64,000 nt of DNA from Schoenoplectus triqueter (GCA_964058805.1 CAXKVV010000058.1:181259-245258); one strand, 5' to 3'; shown: positions 1 through 12,123, numbered from the stretch's first letter. The notes: generated by a model not told the origin, from the sequence alone. Program-made: numbers and translations.

Positions 1-1290
1 TTCGCTCCATAGAGGTAATGACGCCAGATCTTCAATGCGAAGATCACGGCGGCCAACTCCAAATCGTGAGTCGGATAGTTCCTCTCATGGGTCTTAAGCT
101 GTCGTGATGCGTAGGCAATGACGTGCCCCTCCTGCATCAAGACACACCCAAGTCCAAGCCGGGATGCATCGGTATAGACCGAATACTCCGTGTCGGGCAC
201 CGGCATGGCTAGAATGGGTGCAGAGACGAGACGTCTCTTGAGCTCCTCGAAGCTCTGCTGTCGCTCGGGAGTCCACTCAAACTTGACTCCCTTCTGCAAC
301 AGCTGGGTCAATGGTGCGGCGAGTACGGAGAATCCCTCTACGAATCGCCGATAGTACCCAGCGAGTCCTAAGAAACTACGTACCTCAGTCTGAGTCGTAG
401 GGGGTCTCCACTCTGTGATCGCCGAAATCTTCTGCGGGTCCACCGCAAGTCCATCCCTAGATATAATGTGTCCAAGGAATCCGACCTGCTCGAGCCAAAA
501 CTCGCACTTCGAGAGCTTGGCATATAGCTTATGCTCTCTCAACCGCTGCAGAGTCAGTCTCAGATGGTGCGCGTGCTCGTCCCGGCTACGCGAATAGATG
601 AGTATATCGTCAATAAAGACTACTACGAACTGGTCTAGATAGTCTGAGAACACCCTATGCATAAGGCTCATGAAATACGCGGGGGCGTTCGTCAAACCAA
701 ATGACATAACTAAAAACTCGTAGTGACCGTATCGCGTACGGAAAGCAGTCTTCGGGACGTCACCGGCCCTAATGGTCAGCTGATGGTATCCAGATCGTAG
801 ATCGATCTTGGAAAATACCTGTGAACCCTGTAGCTGATCAAACAGGTCATCGATACGAGGTATCGGATACCTGTTGGGCACTGTGACCTTGTTGAGCTCC
901 CTATAGTCTATGCACAGACGTAGGGTGCCGTCCTTCTTGCGGACGAACAAGACCGGAGCACCCCAAGGGGAGGTACTCGGGCGTATAAATCCCTTCTCCA
1001 ATAACTCCTCCAACTGAATCTTCAGCTCCCGTAGCTCTGCGGGTGCCATCCGGTATGGGGCGCGTGCGACGGGCGTCGTGCCCGGCTGAAGCTCGATGCA
1101 GAACTCCACGTCACGTGGCGGCGGTAAGCCGGGTAGCTCGTCCGGAAAGACGTCGGGATACTCTCTCGCAACGGGAACGGTCGATATATCCACCTCCTTG
1201 GCGTCCGTAACTGCAACAGACGCCAGGTAATACTCGCATCCCGCTGACATGAGATGCTTTGCCTGAAGGGCGGATATAATTGGCACTCTC
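1..1290 (-). CDS. Ty3/gypsy pol, reverse transcriptase and start of RNase H (partial, runs off the window)
   Basis: Read on the minus strand this stretch is one open frame with the Ty3/gypsy reverse transcriptase order. It starts at [11 protein letters not shown] and runs through [14 protein letters not shown], the primer-grip region [17 protein letters not shown] and the catalytic [12 protein letters not shown] near 600-625. The connection follows, and then the RNase H opening [17 protein letters not shown] near 130-185. I saw no stop in the frame. The 5' side is cut at 1290 by the 1291-3390 insertion; removing it with one target-site copy rejoins the frame exactly to the protease of the 3391-5140 block. 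The rest (RNase H end, integrase, any chromodomain, 3' LTR) lies left of position 1. The gag/protease style suggests a chromovirus of the Tekay/Del type, but no chromodomain is visible to prove it. Confidence 0.93.
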
Positions 1291-3395
1291 TGTTGGGATT
1301 CTGAATGCCCAAATCCCATTAATGCTCAAGCTGCGGAAAGACCGTAGAACAAAAATTTTACTTCTACTTAAGTTAGGGATTAAAGTATGTCGGATAATAA
1401 CCGAGAGTTACAGACATTTAATCCTTTACAAAAGACGGTAAAATATTATTTTACTTCTAACTTAAGCTTAGGGTTAAAGTGATGTGTCGGATGATTACTG
1501 AGAGATACACACCTCTTTAAACCTTTATTGATCTACTCCATGATTGATTTCTAAAATATTAATCTACTTAACAATTAAATAGATTAATATAAGATGTTAT
1601 ACCTCGCTTCCAAATTTTAATTGGAATGAAAATCGGCTTGTCTCGGAGCACCAAACGTCTGATGCCTCTGTAGGTTATCCACCAGGACTGACCAGAGAGC
1701 GGTTTATTTCTTTTGCCAGAAATACTGTAAACCGCGGTTTTTCGCAAAAACACTATTCACCCGAGAAAAAGACGAAATAGTACTATTCACGACTCGCAGT
1801 AATTCTGTTTCACAAATGTGCAGAAATACCGCAACTTTCGTAAAAACACTATTCACCGATCCCGTGAATTCTGAAACAACCGTATACCGGGAGAGAGAAA
1901 GTAGAACTGATTTGGTGGAACTTTTTCTCTCACCCTACCCCTCTATTTATAGAAAAAATGGAATTGACAAATTACCAAAATGTCCTCGTGAATAGTAAGG
2001 AGGTTTCAAAGTGAAAAGACCAAAATACCCTTAAAGTTCATCCAATTTACCAAAACGCCATTGGGCTTTTTGGCCAAATTACCGAAATACCCTTGGGCTT
2101 TTGGACAAATTACCAAAATACCCTTGGAGGTCATCATGGGCCTTTTTGGGCTTTTCGGATTTTGGGCTTTTTTGGGCTTTTCTGATTTTGGGCTTTTAAT
2201 TATTAATTAAGACTTTAATTATAAATGGGCTTTGGCCCATAATTCAAATCCATAATTAACATTTTAAAATCCAAATCAAATATATATAATTATCATCTAC
2301 AATTATATTTTTCTCGGTTGTTGTTTCGGCGAATTTATACGACGTGTCCAACACGTTATAAATTCAATCTGATTTTTGCTTTTTGTCATCTCTATGACAA
2401 ATATAATTATATCATATATAATTAATTATAACCATCTTATTATTAATTATAAACAATTCATAATTAATCAATAAGATTCTCCGATTAACTCCTATACGGT
2501 GTGACCCGACAGGATCCGTGTTATGTTGGTAAATAGAGTTAAAACCGTTTTAACTTCTATAATCATAGGAGGCATCTGGCAGAATGCACTATGACCATCC
2601 AATTACACAGATGATGATGTACTGTACAATATCATGATCCAGTAAACTATTTACTTGTGTTTAATTCTTTTGTCTCATAGCTATCAGATCAGTTTCAAGG
2701 TAGGTATGTGTCATCCTTGCAAACTTAATCTTTTCTTGATCCTGAGTAAATTATCAAATATAATTACTCTTGTACTTATACTGCTAGCAGATAATCTTAC
2801 TCTATCAAGGGGCCCAGTGATGCTATAACTCATATAGAAATATGAGGGACAATAGTACTTTTGGCAAACCATCTCTTCCTCCGCATAAGTTATGTATACC
2901 GAAGAGCTACCTTTATAGCCACCTTTTACGGATAACGTTTGGTAGAAATCACACACATACATATCTTATGTAGGAAAAATGAATACCTCATACTTTAGAA
3001 TTTAATACTGAACGAAAACATTAATGACACGAACACAATTCCATTTAATGTTTCATTCGGGGTCTATCAAATACGATGTTCCTAGAACATCTATTTATGT
3101 GATTAAAATGACAACTCTTTGTCTATGGTCTGTAAAACTTGACCATCATTTAATCCACATACTAACCTGATAACGGTTAATTAGTGTTCCTGCTAATTAC
3201 CTTGGTTAGTGACTTTTAAGAGTATATTCTATATTATGAAGTTTCACAATTCCAGTCATGAACTCGGAATGATTCATAAATTCAATAATACTCAAGGAAA
3301 CAAAATATCGTTTAAATATCCAATTCATGAACAAAGCTTTATATAACAAATTTATCGTATTATTGACTTCAAGATTATTACAAACTAACACTCTC
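1286..3395. mobile_element. 2.1-kb LTR-like insertion (probable solo LTR) inside the gypsy pol gene, with 5-bp TSD
   Basis: The inserted DNA is 1291-3390. It begins TGTTGGG and ends CTAACA, so it has TG...CA ends with short inverted termini. It is flanked by identical CTCTC pentamers at 1286-1290 and 3391-3395. The host frame resumes perfectly when the insert and one pentamer are dropped, so the boundaries are secure. The insert carries no LTR-retrotransposon coding region and no second copy of its own ends, which fits a solo LTR left by recombination; a long terminal-repeat-like non-autonomous element is the alternative. A TATA-like CTATTTATAG near 1942 on the plus strand hints that the LTR reads plus. 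A block of pyrimidine-rich GGGCTTTT repeats lies at 2060-2200. Confidence 0.85.
1352..1535. repeat. Imperfect tandem duplication, about 96-bp period, in the inserted LTR
   Basis: Two diverged copies follow one another (about 1352-1431 and 1448-1533). Both start with TTTTACTTCTA and continue through TTAGGG-TTAAAGT, GTCGGAT-AT-AC-GAGAG and CTTTA. The CTATTCAC motif also recurs three times between 1750 and 1860. The function is unknown; such repeats are common in U3 regions of LTRs. Confidence 0.7.
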
Positions 3396-5140
3396 GTACC
3401 TGGCTTCTTCCCTCGGAAATAAAAAGGCTCTGACGTCTCGTCACCGAACCTCACACTACGTCGCTCGCAGTCAACTACGGCGCGGTGTCGCGTCAACCAA
3501 TCGAGTCCTAGAAGTACGTCGAAGTCTCGCATGTCGAGGACGGTAAGGTCTACTACTAGGTCCCTACCCGCAATCCTAACCAAACGTCCGCGACAGACCC
3601 GGTCGACGATAACGGTCCTCCCGAGTGGCGTCTGTACCTCCATGGCTCGCGTCCTAATCTCGGTAGGCCACTCGCGTGACGCGATGAATAGTGATGAAAC
3701 GAATGAATGACTAGCCCCCGTATCTATAAGTACAAAAGCAGGGCTGTCAGAGATGTACACCATACCTGCAATGAGCTCGGCATCGACGGGATCCTCATAG
3801 CACGGCTGCTCCACATCCATCTCTGGTGCGGTCTCGTCGGCAACAACCGCATGAACCCGAGCAATAGGGCGAGCCGTCTGTCCTCGTCCTCCGCCTCGAG
3901 GCGGGGTAGATGATCCACGTCCTCCTGCTGGTCGAGAAGGCCCCGGTGTGGCTCCCGGGGTCGGTCGGGAACCTCTGAATGGGCAGTCGGGTGCCCAGTG
4001 TCCCGGCTGCTGGCACGAATGGCATAGTCCGGGACGAGGCCTCGGCGGAGCATGCTGGGGTCTTGGCGGGTACTGCTGGGACCTCTGCGGGTACGACTGA
4101 TATCTCTGTGGATGTAGCGGGGGCCTGCGGGGTGGTACGGGTGCAGGGGGTCGTGGCGGAGGGAGCGAGGTGGAGGCTCCCTCGAAACGGGGTCGGATGT
4201 TGCGGGCCGCGGCCCGCGCTCCAATAAGGCTCTCCTGGTACTCGGCCTTATCCATCAGAAACTCCACCGAAGTACCAGGGTAAATGTCGAGGACACTAGC
4301 CAAAGCCGGCTGAAGTCCTCGAATAAATCGGGCTCGGCGTCGCGCTGGATCCGCGACTAGCTCGGGTGCGTAACGAGAGAGTCTAATGAATAACTCTCCA
4401 TACTGCCGAGCTGTCCGAGAACCCTGTGTCAGCGTCTCGAACCTGTATCGGAGCACAGATAGCTGGTGCTCTCCCATGAAGCGAGCCCTAAATATGTCGG
4501 AGAAACGCTCCCACGACATGGCTCGAACTCCACCCTCAAACTGAGGCTCCTGGGAGGTCCACCAGTGGCGAGCGTCGCGATCCAATAGGGTGGTCGCTAG
4601 CTCGGCCATGTAGGCCTCGGGAGTACGCGAGAGACGAAAAGTGACCTGCACTGCTGCAAGCCACTCCTCAGCAGCGCCGTATCCGCCGCTACCATCATAC
4701 CGGGGTGTATGATGGCGCTCAAACTCCCGTAACGCAGAGACAAACGGATCCTGTGTCGTCTGTCCCGCAGCGCTCGCCTGAGTGGTAAACTGCGCCAGCC
4801 CAGAAAAGAAAGCCTGCATGAGCTGGGCCGGGTCAGTCCCGGGGGTGAACACAATAGGCTGCGGCGGGGCCGCAGGCTGTGGCGGATCCACAGGTGACGG
4901 GGTACTGCGAGCCGCTCTGCGTGTGTGGGTCCCGGGGGAAGTGATCGGGGGAGACAATGGAGACGGGGTACCACGCTCATCAGAGGCGTGCGGACGGTGC
5001 GTGGAACTGGCGGTATCGTGGGCCACATGGCCCTCACTCGTACGTAGGCGTGAGGGCTGTGGGTCTGGTGGAGGTAGCCCTAAACGGGCCTGAGCACGGG
5101 TGCGAGGGGGATCGCGTCCCCCGGTGAAGGAACGGGTCAT
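3391..5140 (-). CDS. Ty3/gypsy gag-protease polyprotein segment
   Basis: The minus-strand frame is open from 5176. I take the second Met (5140, MTRSFTGG) as the likely start because the upstream 12 residues are hydrophobic and lie in leader sequence. A basic/proline-rich N-terminus (1-100) precedes the gag capsid core (about 130-310, with AEEWLAAVQVTFRL and RARFMGEHQLSVLRYRFETL). A proline/arginine linker follows, then a CCHC zinc knuckle CHSCQQPGHWAPDC at 373-386. The aspartic protease has active site LIDTGASHSF at 471-480 and DVLLGLDWLTRH at 541-552. The frame leaves the element after GKKPGTRV (about 584), where the 1291-3390 insertion begins; codons read beyond 3391 belong to the insert. 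Gag packages element RNA and the protease cleaves the polyprotein. The copy looks otherwise intact, so it is probably fairly young. Confidence 0.93.
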
Positions 5141-5461
5141 GACTGTAGAAAGGAATGTCTGCACAGAAAATAACATAAGGACAGTAAGTAAATCGCGCTA
5201 ACACTATCATTCTTTTTATTCTAAATGATGCATAAACTTGGTTCATTTATTTAGTTCATGTGTCACGTTCGGGTGATGGGATCCATGGGACAGCGAAATT
5301 TCGCCCCTTAGTGCGTATCGCGTGCCCCATCTTTTCTAGACCTACCCCTCACAAACCTATGTCAAGTACATATTATTATTATCTGTTTATTTATTCGTCT
5401 TCACGGGATTTTTGGATGTTACCATAGCATGATTTATATGAAATTGGATTATAAAATTCAT

Positions 5462-5473
5462 GCTCTGATACCA
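5462..5473 (-). other. Primer-binding site for initiator tRNA-Met of the gypsy element
   Basis: The reverse complement reads TGGTATCAGAGC, the standard plant retrotransposon primer-binding sequence complementary to tRNA-iMet. It sits 8 nt inside the 5' LTR end at 5482 and about 320 nt before gag, fixing the element's orientation as minus. Confidence 0.9.
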
Positions 5474-5889
5474 CCAAAGGATGTCACACCCCAAAATAAA
5501 TGAATCGGGTTAGGGGTGTTTAATCCCGCCACGTGCGCACGACGAGACGTGCGTACGAAAGGCTATGTGAATAATAATAGAGTAAATCCCAGAATAAACA
5601 AAACAATAATAATAATAATACAAAACAAAACAGTCCAGAATATACAGATAAATACAACGCCAGTCACCGGCGGGGCTAACACCATCGGAATGGGTAGCAA
5701 AATCTCTCAAATAAAGCCCAAAGAAAGAAACCAAAAACCCGATACCCGATAAGCCCTAATCAACTACCCGCCTCACTGTGCTGATGCGGCGAAGCACCTC
5801 TGATATCGCGCAGGACTGTTGCACCTAGCACTCTCATCAAACTCGAGCCCATGCCTGTAAACCTGGATCCCACAACCACCGTGGAAACG

Positions 5890-5913
5890 TGAGTAATTTT
5901 TAAAAATTACTCA
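5890..5913. repeat. Perfect 24-bp palindrome in the gypsy LTR
   Basis: A TGAGTAATTTTT half is followed directly by its own reverse complement with no spacer. It could extrude as a cruciform or act as a dimer-binding site; the role is unknown. Confidence 0.8.
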
Positions 5914-6185
5914 GTACGGATTTAGATCCAGCCTTAAGATTTGATCTTCTTTCCTAGACTGGATCCAAAACACCGATACCGAATTGAAATGCATTGAATT
6001 ATTTAAATATATGTTAATGTATCATTATTCTATACAATCCGAGAATACCTCTACATGAATGACATGAAATGTCAATTAACCCTGAAATAGAAAATCTGAG
6101 GAAATAGTAATATAATAGTAAATATAAAGTACGAGTAAACAAACACCCGAAATAAATATCCCAATTTGCAAATCACCAGATCTAT

Positions 6186-6275
6186 CCCAAGCGGGCGCCA
6201 CCAGCGTCCCAACTTACGAACTTGGGCCTTGCCTAAGCGGGCGCCACCAGCGACCCAACTTACGAACTTAGGACT
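6186..6275. repeat. 46-bp tandem duplication in the gypsy LTR
   Basis: The unit holds AAGCGGGCGCCACCAGCG and CCCAACTTACGAACTT. It occurs twice in a row with few differences (GCGGGCGCC at 6191 and 6237). Confidence 0.85.
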
Positions 6276-6485
6276 TTATGTTTATGCGGCGCCAATGCCG
6301 CATAAACGGCAATTCGGGCTCCCGAGGCGATAACGCCCTAGGAGAGTGAGCGTGCATGAGCACGTACTCTGGTCTGCTAAATCTGGTAATTTACCTTACA
6401 AAATAAAAGCAAGTGGATAGTTATGTCTTCAGTTGCCATATCGCCAAAGGAGATAACTACTCGTGAATTAACAAATCGAAATCAA

Positions 6486-6640
6486 ATGGGAGCCTACACT
6501 GTACCAACCAAGGGTCAGAGGACCGCATCCCGTAAAAGTATCAAAACGAGATATAACAAATGGGAGCCTACACTGTACCCACTAAGGCCAGTGGACCGCA
6601 TCCCGACTTTCTCTGTACCAACTACGGGCCAAAGGAGAAA
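6486..6640. repeat. 74-bp tandem duplication in the gypsy LTR
   Basis: GGGAGCCTACACTGTACC at 6488 returns at 6562. Both copies end in GGACCGCATCCCG, and a third partial CTGTACCAACTACGGGCC follows near 6621. It is part of the repeat-rich U3/R region of the LTR. Confidence 0.8.
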
Positions 6641-7777
6641 GCCCTTCGGACAATATTAGGATCCTAAATACGCCGGATAAATATAATAATATAATATCAC
6701 GAACTAGATTCCAGTCTCGGATATGGCCGCCCACACTAAACACTGAAGTACACGATATCCTAAAACGCTCAAATTTGGATTAAAAATTTAATCATATTAA
6801 GAATAATAAAAATATAATATTGATCAAAGAAAAACACTCCGACACAGCCGAACCCGCCAAATGACGGGATCGGTGGATAATCCGACAGGCACAGATGCGC
6901 AGTACATATACAGACCGGTGGGTCCCACGGGCCTATGGGTCACCGTACGTAACCACAACGGTCTGGTTATGCAAGGCAACTTAGACTGGGAATTACCCGG
7001 TCCGCCTCTCAGCACTCCCATGCATTTAATGCATGATTAACTACCTAGCTTGATTAATAATTAGTAATAGTAATAATATTTTCCTAATAAATATAATCTA
7101 CAACTTGAATTATTTAATTCTATCTGATCCTATCTCGGGACTATTTCCCGAATACTACTCCTATCCTGTCTACGTGCAATATGACATGATATGACATGCG
7201 AATGCGGGTATGTCTCGAATATGCTGGTCAATTTACCGGATGCAGATGACAAGTCAATTTTGGTCTCTAATCAAAGTTTGGTCGAAAGTACCGCAATTCA
7301 GATTTATTTTAAAAACAGTTTTAATTTCGGTTTGGATACCTAATTCTAAAGAAAGAAGATGAATCCCAGGAAACCGTACCTGGGAGTGCTGGTGAGGATC
7401 GTGGAGTCGCTCTACTCCGGAGGTAGAACACCGGCCTCGGGGTCGGTGTCCGCGTACATCGGGTCGGGAACGACCTCGTACTCCGCGAGAGGATCCGAGT
7501 CGACTGTATCACCTAATTAATTTAAATTAGATGTTTATTAGTTTTTGTTTACCCTTAAAAAATTTTTCAAGGATAAGTAGATGAATAAATGAAATAAATT
7601 GATGATAAATCATAAGAAAGGGGGAGAAGAGAGAGAGCAGTGGAAAGGTGGCCCACTGATCAGGAAAAGTCGCTGCATAACCCCGGAACAAATCCATTAG
7701 TCCCACAATGGAATGCTGAGCGCAAAGTGAAGAGTATAAATACCCCGCTATTCTCTATCCACTCAGCATGTGTGACA

Positions 7778-9500
7778 CCCAAGAAGATCGAGGGAGAGAG
7801 GAGACCTCTTGGGTGTCACCATGTGATTTTATCTTTTCTGACAAGTGGGACCCACCTGGCAGCCCCTTGCAGATGAACCTAATAGCATAGCCTATCTGAT
7901 GAGTCACCCATGTGACCATTTTCACTGACAGGTGGACCCCACACCTCAGTGACCTATTGAGGGAGTCAGAATTGAACCCTAAAAATCTGCCTTTGGAGCT
8001 AACCCTAGAAAGGAGCTGAAGCAGTATAATCCCTATGCTACATGAAATGATGTCAATGCCAAGCTAGCATTTTGATGCAGCTAGTTATAAGAAATTCCAA
8101 ATGTGATTTTGCTTTCAAGGCTGACCTGGTGCCAAAGCTGCGAGCAACCACCTAACCATGCTTTGATTTGTGTCAATTACTGATAAGTAGTCAGTTCTTT
8201 GACCAAGTCACCCTCATGTTAAGGGATTGAAAGTCAATTTCACAAGATTGATCAGGTGCCAAAGCTGGGAGCAACCACCTGATCAAGTCTAGATTTGTAT
8301 TAATTGCTGATAAGTAGTCAGCATTTGATCAAATCAAGCCCTAATGAATATCAATATAAGTCTAATTGGTATTTAGTTAGGGTGGTTTCTGCAAGAGAGA
8401 GGTAATTGGCAGAGACATTGAGCTACAATTGAGATTAGGGATTAATTAATAAGGAATAATAGGGTTTTATGAATAAAAGAATTTTTAATCCAGAGAAGGA
8501 GGGTTAAAAATGGAATTAAAAATTACAGGGATGATCATCATGAATTTAGGGATTTTTGGTGAAATTTTCATGATTTTTGGATGAAGGGAGCTATTAAAAT
8601 TAATTGGAGAAAAGAAATCAGATAAATCCAAGGGTCAGGATTTGATCAAGGGCTTTTATGGGTGTAACTTGGAGCTGAAGAGCTATCTGTGTGCAAATGG
8701 GAGACGCTAAACACATAAGGGGTAAGTTGGCGCTGGAGATGTTTTAAAAAGAGAGCAAACATTTGCATGAGCCCGGCGCATCTTATTTGTGTCTCATTAA
8801 ACCTGACAAGTGGGGCCTGTCCATGTGCGCCGAGTTCACCCGAAAGCGGTCGCTTCCTATCTCTTGTTCTTTCGCTGCTGCTGGGTCCCACAAGGGCAGA
8901 ACCTTCCTCTTCTCTTCCCTGCTGCGATTTATTCCTTTAAACCCGATTTTTCCGACAGAAAACCAATTGAAAATGGAAAAGGGCTCAATTGGTTATGGAA
9001 TTTTACAAATGATACACCATTGGAAAGCTTTCGATGAGAAGAATTCGGCGAAGCAATCACCACTCAATTTAATGCACTGTGCATCACTCGCACTCAAGGG
9101 GTAAGAAGTCGGGTGTAAAGTTCAATTGTGCAATTTGAAGGATGATCAAGTAAATTGGCGGTTGGGATAGCATTTAATGGGTCCCACGATGCGGTTAAGA
9201 CCGTTGCTGGCATAAATTGAACCCCTTTCTACACAATTTACACAATGAGATTGGAGTACCGAATTGAGCACAGTGAAGTAGGCCAATTTACTCGGTGTTT
9301 GAAGGAATGGGAGCAGGGAGGAGCTGAGTTGAGATTGCAATGCCACGTTGGCAATCCAGATGATCAATTTAGTTGCAAAGAAAACACAATTGACATCAAT
9401 CTATACCATTGAACTATTGGATCAAGAGCTATGATCATGCCACCTCATCGATCTGTGGGATCAAGAAAACACAATTGGTGCATAAAGAAACACAATTGAG
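7778..9500. other. Non-coding repeat-derived stretch right of the gypsy LTR
   Basis: No coding region is supported. An inverted pair GTGACACCCAAGA / TCTTGGGTGTCAC (7772-7816) overlaps the LTR edge. A tandem duplication lies at 8122-8345. The remainder has the texture of a retrotransposon LTR or leader, but no ends, PBS or protein domain could be assigned. Confidence 0.5.
8122..8345. repeat. Tandem duplication, about 125-bp period
   Basis: Copies near 8130 and 8255 share GGTGCCAAAGCTG-GAGCAACCACCT and, later, ATTGCTGATAAGTAGTCAG, separated by a diverged middle. Only two units are recognisable. Confidence 0.8.
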
Positions 9501-9509
9501 ATGTAATTG

Positions 9510-9526
9510 AGCCTATATAAGCCCTG
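9510..9526 (+). promoter_or_regulatory. TATA-type promoter candidate upstream of a repeat-rich leader
   Basis: CCTATATAAGCCC is a good TATA box on the plus strand. It is followed about 30 nt later by a C-rich run and then a long non-coding leader. I could not connect it to a reading frame; an LTR promoter is as likely as a host gene promoter. Confidence 0.4.
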
Positions 9527-9600
9527 GAGAAGCAATTGATCAACCCCCCCGATTCATACTCATACATTCGGCTAAAAATTGAATACACTTCATCTTTGAC

Positions 9601-10154
9601 TGATTGATCTCGGTTTTAACTTGAGAACTCAGTCACACCCTAGCTTAGATCCAAAGAGAGAAAGAGAAGGAAAGCATAGAAACATAATTGGGAAGGAGGC
9701 TAGTTAAAGGAAGTCAAGAAGAGCAAGAACCCGATTGATCTCACCTTCTACATTTGAGAATTCAGTTGTAGTATCACCAATAGTCTATACCAGGTAATCT
9801 TCTGATCTAATTGGAAGTGTTGATATGTACTTGTGTTTGAATTTTGAATATAATAGAGATATATCATTCAAATTTTAGTCTTTTGCATTTCTTGATTCAT
9901 TCATTGACTGTTCTTTATAATCAATCAAATTCAATTCATATTTCTTTCAATTCTTTGATTGCATATTGGTTGTAGGATAGGAATCGCATTCTCTCTTTCT
10001 TTTGTCGATTGATCTCGGCCAAATAGCTTGAGAACTCGACATATACAGGGTCAATTTTCCATTTTCAAAGATGTAATGCATTAGTCATGATCTATATTAG
10101 ATATATTTGCAGTAATGACGCTGATTGATCTCAGCCAGAGGCTTGAGAACTCAG
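9601..10154 (+). repeat. Four spaced copies of a 31-34-bp motif GATTGATCTC-N(10-12)-TTGAGAA(C/T)TC
   Basis: Copies start near 9601, 9732, 10006 and 10122. Each begins CTGATTGATCTC or CGATTGATCTC and ends TTGAGAACTC or TTGAGAATTC, while the middle 10-12 bases differ. The second half contains the near-palindrome TGAGAACTCA. The copies are not tandem and lie downstream of the 9510 TATA box, as in a leader. I found no reading frame in the region. Confidence 0.75.
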
Positions 10155-10159
10155 CAAAG

Positions 10160-10800
10160 GGTCTTCGATTGAAATTGAATTGTAAACTGAAAAAGAACAG
10201 TGAAATTCATCAGTATTGCACGATCATTAGCTGATATCTAGCATAAGCATACAAGGATAATGAATCGTCAATCTCGAATTGTCCAAAATGTTGATGAAAT
10301 CGATTGCAATTAGTGGCAATATTCTTCGGTACCGAACTGTACCGGTAGTTCACAAGTGACATTGGTACGCATCATAGACTACCGCATCGATCTCCAATCA
10401 GAGCCGATGATCAGATTCTACAGAACAAGGCGATGCTATTTGTGTATCCTGATCTTTCATCGGAGACAGGGATCACCGGAGTAAGTCGTCGGAGAAGGCG
10501 GTATCGTTTGATTCAATAACACGGATTTTGATGTATCTGCACAGATCTAATGACGATCGGACGAAGATTGTAAGCAAAGGTGTAATGGAATGATCCCAGT
10601 CTTTGATCTTAGTTAGCACTAATCTCAGAGCAGATCCAGTGGCATGCATTATTTGAGAGATGGTAATAGAGAGGCCGGCCCAGTAACGTATTGAGCCCAA
10701 CAGGAACAAAAAGGAGAATAATAATAAAAAGGGATATGGTCCGGTTATAAATTGGGCCCATTCGTAGGGAAATAAAAATAAAATAAAACTGGCCCAATTA
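10160..10800. other. Non-coding stretch without a supported gene
   Basis: Moderate GC content and a few short open frames without recognisable domains. GGCCCA-type motifs occur at 10676-10800 (GGCCCAGTAACG, GGGCCCATTCG, GGCCCAATTAATAAGCCCA). These resemble plant site II elements but also recur in LTRs here. Confidence 0.4.
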
Positions 10801-10849
10801 ATAAGCCCATTAAGTTAATAACAGAATATTAAGATTAAATAGTAAATAA

Positions 10850-12079
10850 ATCATTTGAAAATGTTCCTGAACTCCAAATTGACTCAAATTTGTTTCTAAA
10901 ATTTTCTTATTTTTCATACTATTTTTCTATACAATAATATTCCAGTTTTAGAGATATAATCATGATAAAACAATTTAAAAGCAAAATACATTACATATAT
11001 TGATATAGTTGACCTAGCTTTGACTTGTCATTTTAAATACTATAAAAATTCCAAAAATACAAATAAAAATCACAAGTAATAATTAGATATATTTTACTGA
11101 TTTTCAAGTGATTTTCCATGAAATAATAATGGTGATAATAATATACCATAATAAATAATGAGATTAGCTATATTCTTTGATAAATAAAAATATATATATA
11201 AAAAAAATATGAATAACAATAGATATTATATTGATATTTTTCTGTAAAAAGAATAATAGAAATAAATAACACAAAATATACAAAAATATACTACTATAGT
11301 AATAAATAGTAAAATACATTTTCTTTTATAATAAAAAAAAATGATAATATAGTTTTATAATATGAATTGTATTTCTTTTGTTATTCCCATACAAATATAC
11401 AATAAAAATACTTTTGATAAAATGTTATAAAAATAATAGTTGTAATAAAAACATAATGAATTTCATCTCTTATGGTTATTTTCAACTAATAATAAAAATC
11501 TTATACTTTTCTATAGATAATAAATAGAAATAATAAAAATAGATATAATGAATAGTATAATAAATAGGATAGAATATTAGTAATGATTTCTTTTTAGCTA
11601 TTATAGATATTAAAAATAAAAAAAAAATAATAAATAATAATAGTAAAATAGTATAAATATTAAAAATAAAAAAAAAATAATAATAAATAATAATAGTAAA
11701 ATAGTATAACTAACCCTCTTTTTAATTTTGTAAAATGATTCTTACATAATGAATAGTATTTCAATATAATAGAATATAATAACAAAATTCTATTACTTTA
11801 GCTATTATAAGCAGTTTGAAAATATAAATAAAAAACATAGCTATCTTACTTTCTATTATTTTTGTAAGTGATTTTCTACAGAATAAATAGAGTTTAGAAA
11901 TAATAAAAATAGAATTTTACTACTTTAGCTATTATAAAAAAAATAAAAAAATATATAAATGAAACTCTAGTTAAATAGCTAACCCCTTTTCTATTATTTT
12001 TGTAAATAATTTTCTACATAGATAAATAGAGTTTAAGAAATAAAAATAATAGTAATAAAAAATAATAATAGTAATAAGA

Positions 12080-12123
<44 letters not shown>

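Larger units (their letters stand above)
5482..7777 (-). mobile_element. 5' LTR of the Ty3/gypsy element (about 2.3 kb)
   Basis: The inner edge is set by the PBS. Plus-strand TGTCACAC begins at 5482 and its exact inverse GTGTGACA ends at 7777, giving 8-bp inverted LTR termini. In element orientation a TATTTATA box lies about 40 nt from the outer end (7733-7746), unusually close for a U3 promoter, so the outer boundary is the less certain one. Target duplications cannot be checked because the 3' LTR is outside the window. The LTR contains a (TAA/ATA)-rich stretch near 5606, two internal tandem duplications, a perfect 24-bp palindrome at 5890-5913 and a GC-rich coding-like patch at 7404-7512. 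Confidence 0.75.

Noticed and set aside
3724..5093. Plus- and minus-frame open readings over the gag gene
   Set aside because: They are shadows of the gag-protease frame in GC-rich sequence.
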